Origin: Acidobacteriota bacterium
Lineage (GTDB): Bacteria; Acidobacteriota; Terriglobia; Terriglobales; Acidobacteriaceae
Assembly (NCBI GenBank): GCA_021810815.1
Contig: JAJZHR010000096.1
Coordinates: 1 to 7,886, forward strand
Length of the DNA stretch: 7,886 nucleotides
Direction of reading: 5' to 3'
Of this stretch, positions 1 to 6,487 are shown in pieces (position 1 is the stretch's first letter; every line of letters starts with the position of its first letter). The position numbers were made by a program, and so were the translations under genes. A model generated the notes under the pieces. The model did no database searches and was not told where the DNA came from. It saw only the letters and a list, made by a program, of their open reading frames with translations.

Positions 1-1
1 T

Positions 2-526
2 TACGAGAGCTACATCCACCCCATCACGATTCTCTCCACGCTGCCCTCGGCCGGCGTCGGCGCGATCCTGGCACTTCTGCTATTCCACACCGATCTGAGC
101 GTGATCGCGCTGATCGGCATCATCCTGCTGATCGGCATTGTGAAGAAGAACGCCATCATGATGATCGACTTCGCTCTGGAGGCGGAGCGCGAGCACGGCA
201 AGTCGCCGGTGGAGGCGATCTACGAGGCGTGCTTGCTGCGCTTCCGCCCCATCATGATGACCACGATGGCGGCTCTGCTTGGCGGTCTACCTCTGGCGCT
301 TGGAACGGGCACGGGATCTGAGCTTCGCAGGCCGCTGGGCATCACCATCGTCGGCGGACTGATCGTTTCGCAGGTGCTCACGCTCTTCACCACTCCGGTG
401 GTGTACCTGTTCTTTGACCGGCTGGGGCGGCGTGTCACCGAAGGACGAAGCAATCAACCGATCCGGGGAACCCGCATTCCAGGCAGTCCCACTTCAGGAG
501 AGGAGCAGCCGGCAGCAGGGGACTGA
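2..526 (+). CDS. mdtB: RND multidrug efflux permease, MdtB-like, C-terminal end (5' truncated by window)
   Basis: This is the last 174 codons of an inner-membrane RND (HAE-1 family) proton/drug antiporter; the frame is open from the window edge to a TGA at 524-526. What is seen is the final transmembrane bundle. It begins at YESYIHPITILSTLPSAG, followed by a helix with the proton-relay lysine in IGIVKKNAIMMIDFA (lysines at 143-148). Next come RFRPIMMTTMAALLG, the arginine and threonine of the relay, then GSELRRPLGITIVGG and the closing TTPVVYLFFDRL. After that is a hydrophilic Gly/Pro-rich tail of about 30 residues. By memory of the family it resembles E. coli MdtB/MdtC more than AcrB. An MdtC-like gene follows directly, and in MdtABC two B and one C subunits form a heterotrimer, so the B assignment rests mainly on gene order. 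It could be another paired RND permease such as MuxB. The substrate cannot be told from the sequence. Confidence 0.88.
   Translation, partial: YESYIHPITILSTLPSAGVGAILALLLFHTDLSVIALIGIILLIGIVKKNAIMMIDFALEAEREHGKSPVEAIYEACLLRFRPIMMTTMAALLGGLPLALGTGTGSELRRPLGITIVGGLIVSQVLTLFTTPVVYLFFDRLGRRVTEGRSNQPIRGTRIPGSPTSGEEQPAAGD
20..54 (+). repeat. 35 bp exact direct repeat, copy 1 (inside mdtB-like gene)
   Basis: This stretch is identical to 3233-3267 in the mdtC-like gene, at an offset of 3213 bp in the same reading frame. It encodes PITILSTLPSAG of the last transmembrane bundle. It is coding-sequence paralogy, not a mobile repeat, but the run of identical third-codon positions is longer than protein conservation alone requires. 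Confidence 0.9.
326..357 (+). repeat. 32 bp exact direct repeat, copy 1 (inside mdtB-like gene)
   Basis: This stretch is identical to 3539-3570 at the same 3213 bp offset and encodes RRPLGITIVGG. With the 35 bp block it brackets a paralogous segment that aligns without gaps from 2-424 to 3215-3637. Confidence 0.9.
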
Positions 527-583
527 TGAACCCAGGATCAGACGTTCAGCCAGGTGCGACGTCCCCGCTACAAGCCGCAAGCG

Positions 584-3500
584 ATGCATTTTTCAGCGCC
601 ATTTATCCGCCGCCCGGTGGCGACCACATTGCTCTCCCTCGCTCTTCTGCTGGGCGGAGTGGTGGCGTACAAGCTGCTTCCGGTCGCGTCTCTGCCGGAG
701 GTGGAGTTTCCGGCTGTAGGAGTGGGCGCTGCCTTGCCAGGAGCGGATCCGGAGACGATGGCATCGGCCGTGGCAACGCCGCTGGAGCGGCAATTCGGGC
801 GCATCGCCGGCCTGAACCAGATGACGTCCGTCAGCCAGCAGGGCAACACCAGCGTCCAACTGATCTTCGATCTCAATCGCGACGTGAATGGAGCGGCGAG
901 GGACGTGCAGGCAGCTATCGCCGCAGCGCGCAACCAGTTGCCTGCCAACCTGCCGGGCAACCCGACCTTTCGCAAGGCGAACACCGCTGGCGGCCCCATC
1001 GTGATCTTCGCCCTCACTTCAGACACGTTGACCAAGGCTCAGATGTACGACCAGGCGGACTCGATCCTGGCGCAGAAGATTGCTCAGGTTGACGGAGTCG
1101 GCCAGGTATTCGTCGGCGGCAGTTCGCGTCCGGCGGTGCGCATTGAGGCCAACCCAACCTCGCTGAATGCGATGGGCGTGGGGCTGGAGCAGGTCCGCAC
1201 CGCCATGGGGACGGTGAATGTCAACCGTCCCAAGGGGTACTTCACCGATAACACGCAGCAATGGAGCATCAGCGATACCGACCAGCTCTTCGGGGCGGCG
1301 GCCTATGCTCCGCTGATCATCAGCTATACGAATGGCGCTCCGGTTCGCCTGCGGGACATTGGGCGCACGGTGGACTCTATCGAGGACGTCCACACCGGAG
1401 GGCTTGCCAATGGCAAGCCAGCCATCCTGATTATCATCACCAAGGCTCCGGGCGCCAATGTTATCAAGACTGCAGACGCGATCTATGCGATGCTGCCGCA
1501 ACTGAAGGCATCGATCTCGCCGGACATTCACATCCAGACTGCGGTGGACCGCACCGTGACGATTCGCGCTTCGGTGCGCGAGGTGACGATCACGCTGGTG
1601 ATCTCCATCCTGCTGGTGGTGCTGGTGGTGTTCCTGTTCCTGCGCGAGGGACGGGCGACGATCATTCCCAGCGTCGCAGTTCCTCTGTCTCTGCTGGGCA
1701 CCTTTGCCGTGATGTATTTGTGCGGCTTCTCGGTGGACAATCTTTCGCTGATCGCGCTGACGGTTTGCACCGGCTTCGTGGTGGACGATGCGATCGTGGT
1801 GATTGAGAACATCACGCGCTACCTGGAGATGGGCTTCACGCCCTTTGACGCCGCCATGCGCGGCTCGAAGGAGATCGGCTTCACCGTTCTCTCCATGAGC
1901 ACCTCTCTGATCGCGGTTTTCATCCCGATTCTGCTGATGGGCGGCATCGTTGGCCGGTTGTTCCGCGAGTTCGCCGTGACGCTTTCGGCGGCGATTGCGG
2001 TGTCCATGGTGGTATCTCTCACTACGACGCCGATGCTTTGCGCGAAGTTTCTGCGAGCGCACAATGACAGTGAGCGCAGCTGGTTCTACCGCACTGGAGA
2101 GAAGCATCTGGCGCACCTGCTGGCAGGCTATGACAGGGCGCTGCGATGGGTGCTGCGCCATCAGAGTCTGATGCTGGTGGTCACGGTGGGCACGTTCGCG
2201 CTGAACGTCTACCTCTTCATCCTGGTTCCGAAGGGCTTTTTCCCGCAGCAGGACATCAGTCGCATTGCGGGGCAGGTGCGCGGTCAGCAGGACGTCTCGT
2301 TCGCAGCCATGCAGCGCAAGATGGAGGAGCTCTCGGCGATTGTGCAGAAGGATCCAGCCATCGAGAATCTTCTTGCATTTGTCGGTGGCAGCGGCCCAGG
2401 CGGCAGCAGCTCAAACACAGCGTCGATGTTCATTCAGTTGAAGCCGCTCAGCGAGCGCAACATCTCTGTGGACGAGGTGATCGCTCGTCTGCGTCCGAAG
2501 CTTTCATCGGTTCCGGGAGCGACGCTCTACATGCAGGCGCAGCAGGAGTTGCAGATTGGCGGCCGCGGCTCGGCGACCCAGTATCAATACACGGTGACGG
2601 CGGAGAATCTTCACGATCTGAACGTCTGGGTGCCAAAGCTGGCCGCGCGCATGGAGAAGATGCCGGAGCTGCGGGACATAGCCACGGATCTGCAGGATAA
2701 TGGCCTGCAGTCGCAGCTGGTGATCGACCGCGAGACGGCCAGCCGCCTCGGCGTGGCAGCCGTCGACATTGACAATACCCTGTACGACGCTTTTGGCCAG
2801 CGGCAGGTTTCTACCACCTACAAGCAGTTGAACCAGTACCACGTGGTGATGGAGGTGGACCAGCAGTATCAGGAGGATCCTGGAGCGCTGAACAATATTT
2901 ATGTGAAGAGTTCGACTACAGGAGCGCAGGTTCCGCTCTCTGTGGTGACGCACTATGAGCAGAAGCGCACACCTCTGACGGTGAACCACCAGGGGCAGTT
3001 CCCTGCGGGCACGATTTCGTTCAATCTGGCGCAGGGTGTGGCGCTGGGGCAGGCCACCACGGCCATTGAAAACGCTGAGCGCGAGATGGGCCTGCCCGCC
3101 AACGTCCACACCGGCTTCCAGGGCTCGGCGCAGGCGTTCCAGGCATCGCTGGCGACGGAGCCTGCGCTGATCGTCTTCGCCCTGCTCGCGGTCTACATCG
3201 TGCTTGGCATACTGTACGAGAGCTATATCCATCCCATCACGATTCTCTCCACGCTGCCCTCGGCCGGTGTCGGGGCGATCCTCGCGCTGCTGCTTACCAA
3301 GACCGATCTCAGCGTGATTGCGATGATCGGGCTGCTTCTGCTGATCGGAATCGTGAAGAAGAACGCGATCCTGATGATCGACTTCGCGTTGCAGGAAGAG
3401 AGGCTGAATGGCAAGTCGCCGGAGGAGGCGATCTACGCCGCGTGCCTGATGCGCTTCCGCCCGATCATGATGACCACCATGGCCGCACTTCTGGGAGCGC

Positions 3501-3730
3501 TTCCGCTCGCTCTCGGCACAGGGACAGGATCGGAGCTGCGCAGGCCGCTGGGCATCACCATCGTCGGCGGCCTGATCGTCTCCCAGGCGCTGACGCTTTT
3601 CACCACGCCGGTGGTTTATCTCTTTTTCGACAAGCTGCGCCTGAGCTTCGCGCGTTGGCGCGGCCGCGGCAGCAGCCGTGATCGCAGCACTAGCGCGCAG
3701 CACTCTCTGCCGCATCCGGCTGGCGACTAA
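584..3730 (+). CDS. mdtC: RND multidrug efflux permease, MdtC-like (complete)
   Basis: This encodes a 1048-residue inner-membrane RND proton/drug antiporter, close to the length of E. coli MdtC (about 1025). It would act with the MdtB-like neighbour, a periplasmic adaptor and an outer-membrane channel. From the chosen ATG the protein opens MHFSAPFIRRPVATTLLSLA, the usual N-terminus and first helix of MdtC. Porter-domain motifs follow (ETMASAVATPLERQFGRIAG, then NGAARDVQAAIAAAR). The helix-4 proton-relay aspartates are D401-D402 in GFVVDDAIVVIEN. The second porter half contains NAFGQRQ-type and VNHQGQ motifs. K925-K926 lie in IGIVKKNAILMIDFA, and R957 and T964 in RFRPIMMT. All key relay residues are present and no frameshift is seen. 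A GTG at 554 would add ten residues (MRRPRYKPQA) and has no better ribosome-binding site, so ATG 584 is preferred on homology. The gap to the upstream stop is 57 bp, so an operon is likely. Export specificity is unknown. Confidence 0.93.
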   Translation: MHFSAPFIRRPVATTLLSLALLLGGVVAYKLLPVASLPEVEFPAVGVGAALPGADPETMASAVATPLERQFGRIAGLNQMTSVSQQGNTSVQLIFDLNRDVNGAARDVQAAIAAARNQLPANLPGNPTFRKANTAGGPIVIFALTSDTLTKAQMYDQADSILAQKIAQVDGVGQVFVGGSSRPAVRIEANPTSLNAMGVGLEQVRTAMGTVNVNRPKGYFTDNTQQWSISDTDQLFGAAAYAPLIISYTNGAPVRLRDIGRTVDSIEDVHTGGLANGKPAILIIITKAPGANVIKTADAIYAMLPQLKASISPDIHIQTAVDRTVTIRASVREVTITLVISILLVVLVVFLFLREGRATIIPSVAVPLSLLGTFAVMYLCGFSVDNLSLIALTVCTGFVVDDAIVVIENITRYLEMGFTPFDAAMRGSKEIGFTVLSMSTSLIAVFIPILLMGGIVGRLFREFAVTLSAAIAVSMVVSLTTTPMLCAKFLRAHNDSERSWFYRTGEKHLAHLLAGYDRALRWVLRHQSLMLVVTVGTFALNVYLFILVPKGFFPQQDISRIAGQVRGQQDVSFAAMQRKMEELSAIVQKDPAIENLLAFVGGSGPGGSSSNTASMFIQLKPLSERNISVDEVIARLRPKLSSVPGATLYMQAQQELQIGGRGSATQYQYTVTAENLHDLNVWVPKLAARMEKMPELRDIATDLQDNGLQSQLVIDRETASRLGVAAVDIDNTLYDAFGQRQVSTTYKQLNQYHVVMEVDQQYQEDPGALNNIYVKSSTTGAQVPLSVVTHYEQKRTPLTVNHQGQFPAGTISFNLAQGVALGQATTAIENAEREMGLPANVHTGFQGSAQAFQASLATEPALIVFALLAVYIVLGILYESYIHPITILSTLPSAGVGAILALLLTKTDLSVIAMIGLLLLIGIVKKNAILMIDFALQEERLNGKSPEEAIYAACLMRFRPIMMTTMAALLGALPLALGTGTGSELRRPLGITIVGGLIVSQALTLFTTPVVYLFFDKLRLSFARWRGRGSSRDRSTSAQHSLPHPAGD
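3233..3267 (+). repeat. 35 bp exact direct repeat, copy 2 (inside mdtC-like gene)
   Basis: This is the partner of 20-54. It ends where the glycine codon differs (GGC in the first gene, GGT here) and begins after a histidine codon that differs (CAC versus CAT). Confidence 0.9.
3539..3570 (+). repeat. 32 bp exact direct repeat, copy 2 (inside mdtC-like gene)
   Basis: This is the partner of 326-357, in the same reading frame. It is flanked by synonymous differences (a leucine codon before it and the following glycine codon), so identity is confined to this block. Confidence 0.9.
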
Positions 3731-3807
3731 GGAGATGGCTTTCAGGCCGCTCCTGAACTGTGCTCCCGAGGCGCAGCAGCCCCGCTGCAAGTAACATAAA
3801 GATTAAG
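3731..3807 (+). other. Short intergenic region between mdtC-like gene and ilvA
   Basis: These are the 77 bp between the pump stop codon and the chosen ilvA start. A purine run AAGGAG (3729-3734, overlapping the stop) abuts an ATG at 3735. That ATG opens only a 19-codon frame ending at 3794, and the spacing is too short for a working ribosome-binding site. I see no convincing -35/-10 promoter, no terminator hairpin with a T run, and no riboswitch-like structure. Read-through from the pump operon is therefore possible. Confidence 0.5.
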
Positions 3808-5034
3808 ATGACGACCCAACCACCAGTTATCACCCTTCAGGACGTTCTGGACGCCGCGGAACGACTGCGCGGCAGCATCTACTATTCACCCTGCCCGCAT
3901 TCGCAGATGTTGTCGGACATCACCGGTCAGCAAGTCTTTTTGAAGCTCGACAACCTTCAGATGACGGGAGCATTCAAGGAGCGGGGCGCTCTGAACAAGA
4001 TTCTCACGCTGACGCCGCAGCAGACCGCGCGCGGAGTCATTGCTGCCAGCGCCGGCAATCACGCGCAGGCGGTGGCATATCACGCCACGGCGCGCGGCAT
4101 TCGCTCGCTCATCGTGATGCCCCTGCCGACGCCGCTGGTGAAGGTGACAGCGACGCGCAACTTCGGCGCAGAGGTGGTGCTGCACGGGGCAAATTACGAC
4201 GAGGCCTGCGAAGAGGCGGTGCGCCGCTGCAACGCCGACGGCATGACCTTCCTGCATCCGTTTGACGACCCTGCTGTTATTGCGGGGCAGGGGACGCTTG
4301 GCCTGGAGATGATGGAGCAGATCGCCGGACTGGAGGCTGTGGTGGTCCCTATCGGCGGCGGCGGCCTGATCGGCGGCGTTGCTTGCGCCATCAAGGAGAC
4401 CAATCCGAAGATCCGCGTTGTGGGCGTGCAGACCTCGCGCCTTCCATCCATGCCTGCGGCCGTGGCGGCGGGCCATCCCGTCACGATCGACGCCGCCACC
4501 ACCATCGCTGACGGCATTGCCGTGCGGCGGGCCGGCGACCTCACTCTGCCGCTGGTGGAGAAGTACGTGGATGAGATCGTCACTGTGGACGAGGACGAGA
4601 TAGCCAGCGCGATCCTGGTGCTGCTGGAGCGGGAGAAGACGCTCGCTGAGGGCGCTGGAGCCACGGCATTGGCAGCTCTGTTGCAGCATAAGACTTCTTT
4701 GAATGGGGCGCGGACAGGCGTTCTGGTCTGCGGCGGCAATATCGATGTCACACTGCTGGCGCGCATTATCGAGCGCGGCCTGGTGAAGGACGGCAGGCTC
4801 ATCCGTCTGCGCATCCATCTGCTGGACAAGCCCGGAGCCCTGCACGAACTGACGCGCCTGATCGCGCACCACCGGGCGAACATCACGGACACTTTGCACA
4901 ACCGCGCCTACTACGGTGTGAATCTGGGAGACACGGTGATCGACATCACGATGGAGACCCGCGGTCCGCAGCAAGTGGAGGAGTTGCTCGCGGCGCTCAC
5001 GGCTGAGGGTTACAAACACGGGCGGGTGCTGTAG
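3808..5034 (+). CDS. ilvA: Threonine ammonia-lyase (threonine dehydratase), short form with ACT domain
   Basis: This is a 408-residue cytosolic fold-type II PLP enzyme that converts L-threonine to 2-oxobutanoate and ammonia, the first committed step toward isoleucine; many relatives also use serine. The PLP lysine is K57 in QMTGAFKERGA. SAGNHAQ (81-87) is the Asn/substrate loop, GGGGLIGG (183-190) binds the cofactor phosphate, and CGGN (308-311) closes the catalytic domain. A single ACT-type regulatory domain runs from about residue 332 to the end, with LLDKPGALHELTRLIA and the Asn in RANITDTLHNRAY. This matches the roughly 400-residue one-ACT form, not the 514-residue E. coli IlvA with two ACT-like units. 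It could therefore be biosynthetic or TdcB-like catabolic, and the sequence does not decide. The ATG at 3808 was chosen over an in-frame GTG at 3760 because the extra N-terminal residues (MLPRRSSPAA...) look non-homologous. Neither start has a clear Shine-Dalgarno. It lies 77 bp after the pump gene, with no metabolic link seen. Confidence 0.93.
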   Translation: MTTQPPVITLQDVLDAAERLRGSIYYSPCPHSQMLSDITGQQVFLKLDNLQMTGAFKERGALNKILTLTPQQTARGVIAASAGNHAQAVAYHATARGIRSLIVMPLPTPLVKVTATRNFGAEVVLHGANYDEACEEAVRRCNADGMTFLHPFDDPAVIAGQGTLGLEMMEQIAGLEAVVVPIGGGGLIGGVACAIKETNPKIRVVGVQTSRLPSMPAAVAAGHPVTIDAATTIADGIAVRRAGDLTLPLVEKYVDEIVTVDEDEIASAILVLLEREKTLAEGAGATALAALLQHKTSLNGARTGVLVCGGNIDVTLLARIIERGLVKDGRLIRLRIHLLDKPGALHELTRLIAHHRANITDTLHNRAYYGVNLGDTVIDITMETRGPQQVEELLAALTAEGYKHGRVL

Positions 5035-5104
5035 ACGACGCGATGGTCTGAGCACAGTATTTCAAGGTCGAGACGTTGGGCACGATCCAAAGGCACCCTA
5101 TCCT

Positions 5105-5121
5105 GCGGCAGAAGCTGCCGC
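5105..5121. terminator. Perfect 7 bp hairpin in convergent intergenic region, possible terminator
   Basis: GCGGCAG pairs exactly with CTGCCGC around a 3-base loop (AAG). It lies 71 bp after the ilvA stop and 47 bp beyond the glycosyltransferase stop, where two converging transcripts need to end. There is no T run on either side, so it is at best a non-canonical terminator, or a stabilising 3' hairpin. Confidence 0.3.
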
Positions 5122-5146
5122 GCTGGTAGAGCGCTGGTTCATTTGC

Positions 5147-5163
5147 TGCCCGGTTCGGGGGCA
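5147..5163 (-). terminator. 5 bp stem, 7-base loop hairpin just after the glycosyltransferase stop
   Basis: TGCCC pairs with GGGCA around a 7-base loop containing GGTTCG (+ strand reading). On the minus strand it begins four bases after the TAA of the glycosyltransferase gene, a typical place for a 3' hairpin. No T tract follows. On the + strand it resembles a tRNA T-arm followed by CCA, which is discussed in the findings. Confidence 0.22.
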
Positions 5164-5167
5164 CCAT

Positions 5168-6448
5168 TTAGGGTTGGGACGTTGCGAGCAGGCGCTCCAT
5201 GGCGTCGCAGGCGGTCTTGACTCCATCCTCCTGCGCCAATTGCACGCCCACGGCCTGCGCTTTTTCGGCATAGCGCGGGTCGCTGAGCAGGCGGGCGATC
5301 TCCCGCGCAGCGTTCTTCGCGGTGTAGTCCTGTCGGCGCAAGACACGCGCCACGCCAAGCCGCTGCATGCGGCGCGCGTTGTCCGGCTGATCGTGGCTGT
5401 ACGGCATTACGAGCATGGGGCGGCCCGCGCGAAGCGTCTGCGCGGTGGTGCCGACGCCCCCTTGATGCACCACGGCGGAGGCACCGGGGAAGAGCTTTGA
5501 GTAGGGGGCGTACTGAGCGACGCAGATGCTCGGCGGCAAGTCTTTCTCGGGCAGATTGCGTTTGTCTGTGCCGACCAGCAGCACCGCGCGCACGCCGAGC
5601 GATTCCGCAGCCTGCGCGCTCTCCCTGTAGAAGCTGCCAGCGTTCAGTACCGCAGCGGACCCGAGCGTGAACACTACCGGTGGCGGTCCTGCGGCTAAAA
5701 ACGCCTCCAGCGCGGACGGCAGATCCTGCTTGCCCGCGTCTCCGTCGTAGAAGGCGAAGCCAGTCACCAGGGCGCTGGCTGGCCAGTCGGGCTGCGGCTT
5801 TCCAAGCACGCTGGAGAAGATGGCGAGCGCGAGTTGCGGCGAATGCTTGCCCTCGAAGATGGGGGATTCGCACGGAGGCAGGCTAAGCTCAGCGCGCAAC
5901 CGATGCACCGGCTCTGCCCAGGAGCGGGTGACGAGGCGGGCAAACCGGGCGACGATCTTTCCCATGCCTGGCACCGCGCCCTCGATCCGCGCCAGTAGAG
6001 GATATGGCGGCAGCACCGGGGCGTCATATGCAGAGAAATACGATAGCGGCGCCAGCACATACGATGCCCAGCGCACACCCGTTTTCGCAGCAACGAGCGG
6101 CCCCGCGTAGACGAGTTCGCCGGTCAGCAGCAGGTCCGCGCCACCGTCCTCCTGCACGATAGCCAGCAGATCGTCGTAAGTGGCGCGAATGGCGGGGAAG
6201 AGGATTTTGCGCAGTGTGTCCTCGGTGCCCTTGCGAATGTCCATCAGCATGGCGACCAGGGCGCTGTCCTCCGGGTCTAGGCTGGGCCGAATGGGGCGGA
6301 AGGCGATGCCGAGCGGCTCCACCTTTGGGCGGAACATCTCCGGGACGGCGATTACAGGCGTGTGGCCGCGGCGCATCAGTTCCAGGCTGAGGGCGATGAG
6401 AGGGTGAACGTCGCCGAGGGTTCCGAAAGTGGTGAGTACGATGCGCAT
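5168..6448 (-). CDS. GT-B glycosyltransferase, MGT/RhlB-like (GT1/GT28-type)
   Basis: This encodes a 426-residue cytosolic or membrane-associated glycosyltransferase that would move sugar from a nucleotide-sugar donor to an unknown acceptor, probably lipid-like or small-molecule. The N-terminal acceptor domain starts at once with MRIVLTTFGTLGDVHPLIAL, where GTLGDVHP (residues 9-16) is the hallmark loop carrying the candidate catalytic Asp13/His15. LELMRRGHTPVIAVPE follows, as in macrolide, sterol and rhamnosyl transferases. The C-terminal donor domain begins near residue 255 (PPVVFTLGS). It carries HQGGVGTT (328-335) and PYSHDQPDNARR (349-360), the nucleotide-sugar phosphate and sugar contact motifs. 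Length is normal, and there is no signal peptide or transmembrane helix. The ATG at 6446-6448 is chosen because it leads straight into the first beta strand; a ribosome-binding site is not evident. It sits 39 bp after the stop of the histidine kinase on the same strand, so co-transcription is likely. No acceptor-pathway or sugar-synthesis genes lie nearby to name the product. Confidence 0.9.
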   Translation of the reverse strand: MRIVLTTFGTLGDVHPLIALSLELMRRGHTPVIAVPEMFRPKVEPLGIAFRPIRPSLDPEDSALVAMLMDIRKGTEDTLRKILFPAIRATYDDLLAIVQEDGGADLLLTGELVYAGPLVAAKTGVRWASYVLAPLSYFSAYDAPVLPPYPLLARIEGAVPGMGKIVARFARLVTRSWAEPVHRLRAELSLPPCESPIFEGKHSPQLALAIFSSVLGKPQPDWPASALVTGFAFYDGDAGKQDLPSALEAFLAAGPPPVVFTLGSAAVLNAGSFYRESAQAAESLGVRAVLLVGTDKRNLPEKDLPPSICVAQYAPYSKLFPGASAVVHQGGVGTTAQTLRAGRPMLVMPYSHDQPDNARRMQRLGVARVLRRQDYTAKNAAREIARLLSDPRYAEKAQAVGVQLAQEDGVKTACDAMERLLATSQP

Positions 6449-6487
6449 GTGCGTTTGGCCGCTAAGAACTGGTCAGAGTGAGCTGTG

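Noticed and set aside
526..1092. 188-codon + strand frame starting at the ATG that overlaps the mdtB-like stop
   Set aside because: It overlaps the mdtC-like gene in another frame and has low-complexity Ser/Gly/Arg content. It is kept only as a start-site puzzle.
1019..2161. Long minus-strand open frame (380 codons) opposite the mdtC-like gene
   Set aside because: The translation is rich in Arg, Gln and His without domain signals, typical of an antisense shadow in GC-rich coding DNA. The + strand frame has clear RND motifs throughout.
2504..3790. Long minus-strand open frame (428 codons) opposite the end of the mdtC-like gene
   Set aside because: Same shadow pattern: Arg/Gln/His-rich, no recognisable motif, fully covered by a well-supported gene on the other strand.
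3735..3794. 19-codon frame before ilvA as a possible leader peptide for attenuation
   Set aside because: It has no run of Ile, Val or Thr codons, no terminator/antiterminator pair was seen, and the purine run touches the ATG directly, so efficient initiation is unlikely.
3886..5055. Long minus-strand open frame (389 codons) opposite ilvA
   Set aside because: It lies antisense to a gene with intact PLP and ACT motifs, and its own composition is not protein-like.
5104..5167. Functional tRNA gene
   Set aside because: D-arm-like and T-arm-like hairpins are present, but there is no anticodon arm of proper size and no acceptor stem, so only a possible remnant is reported.
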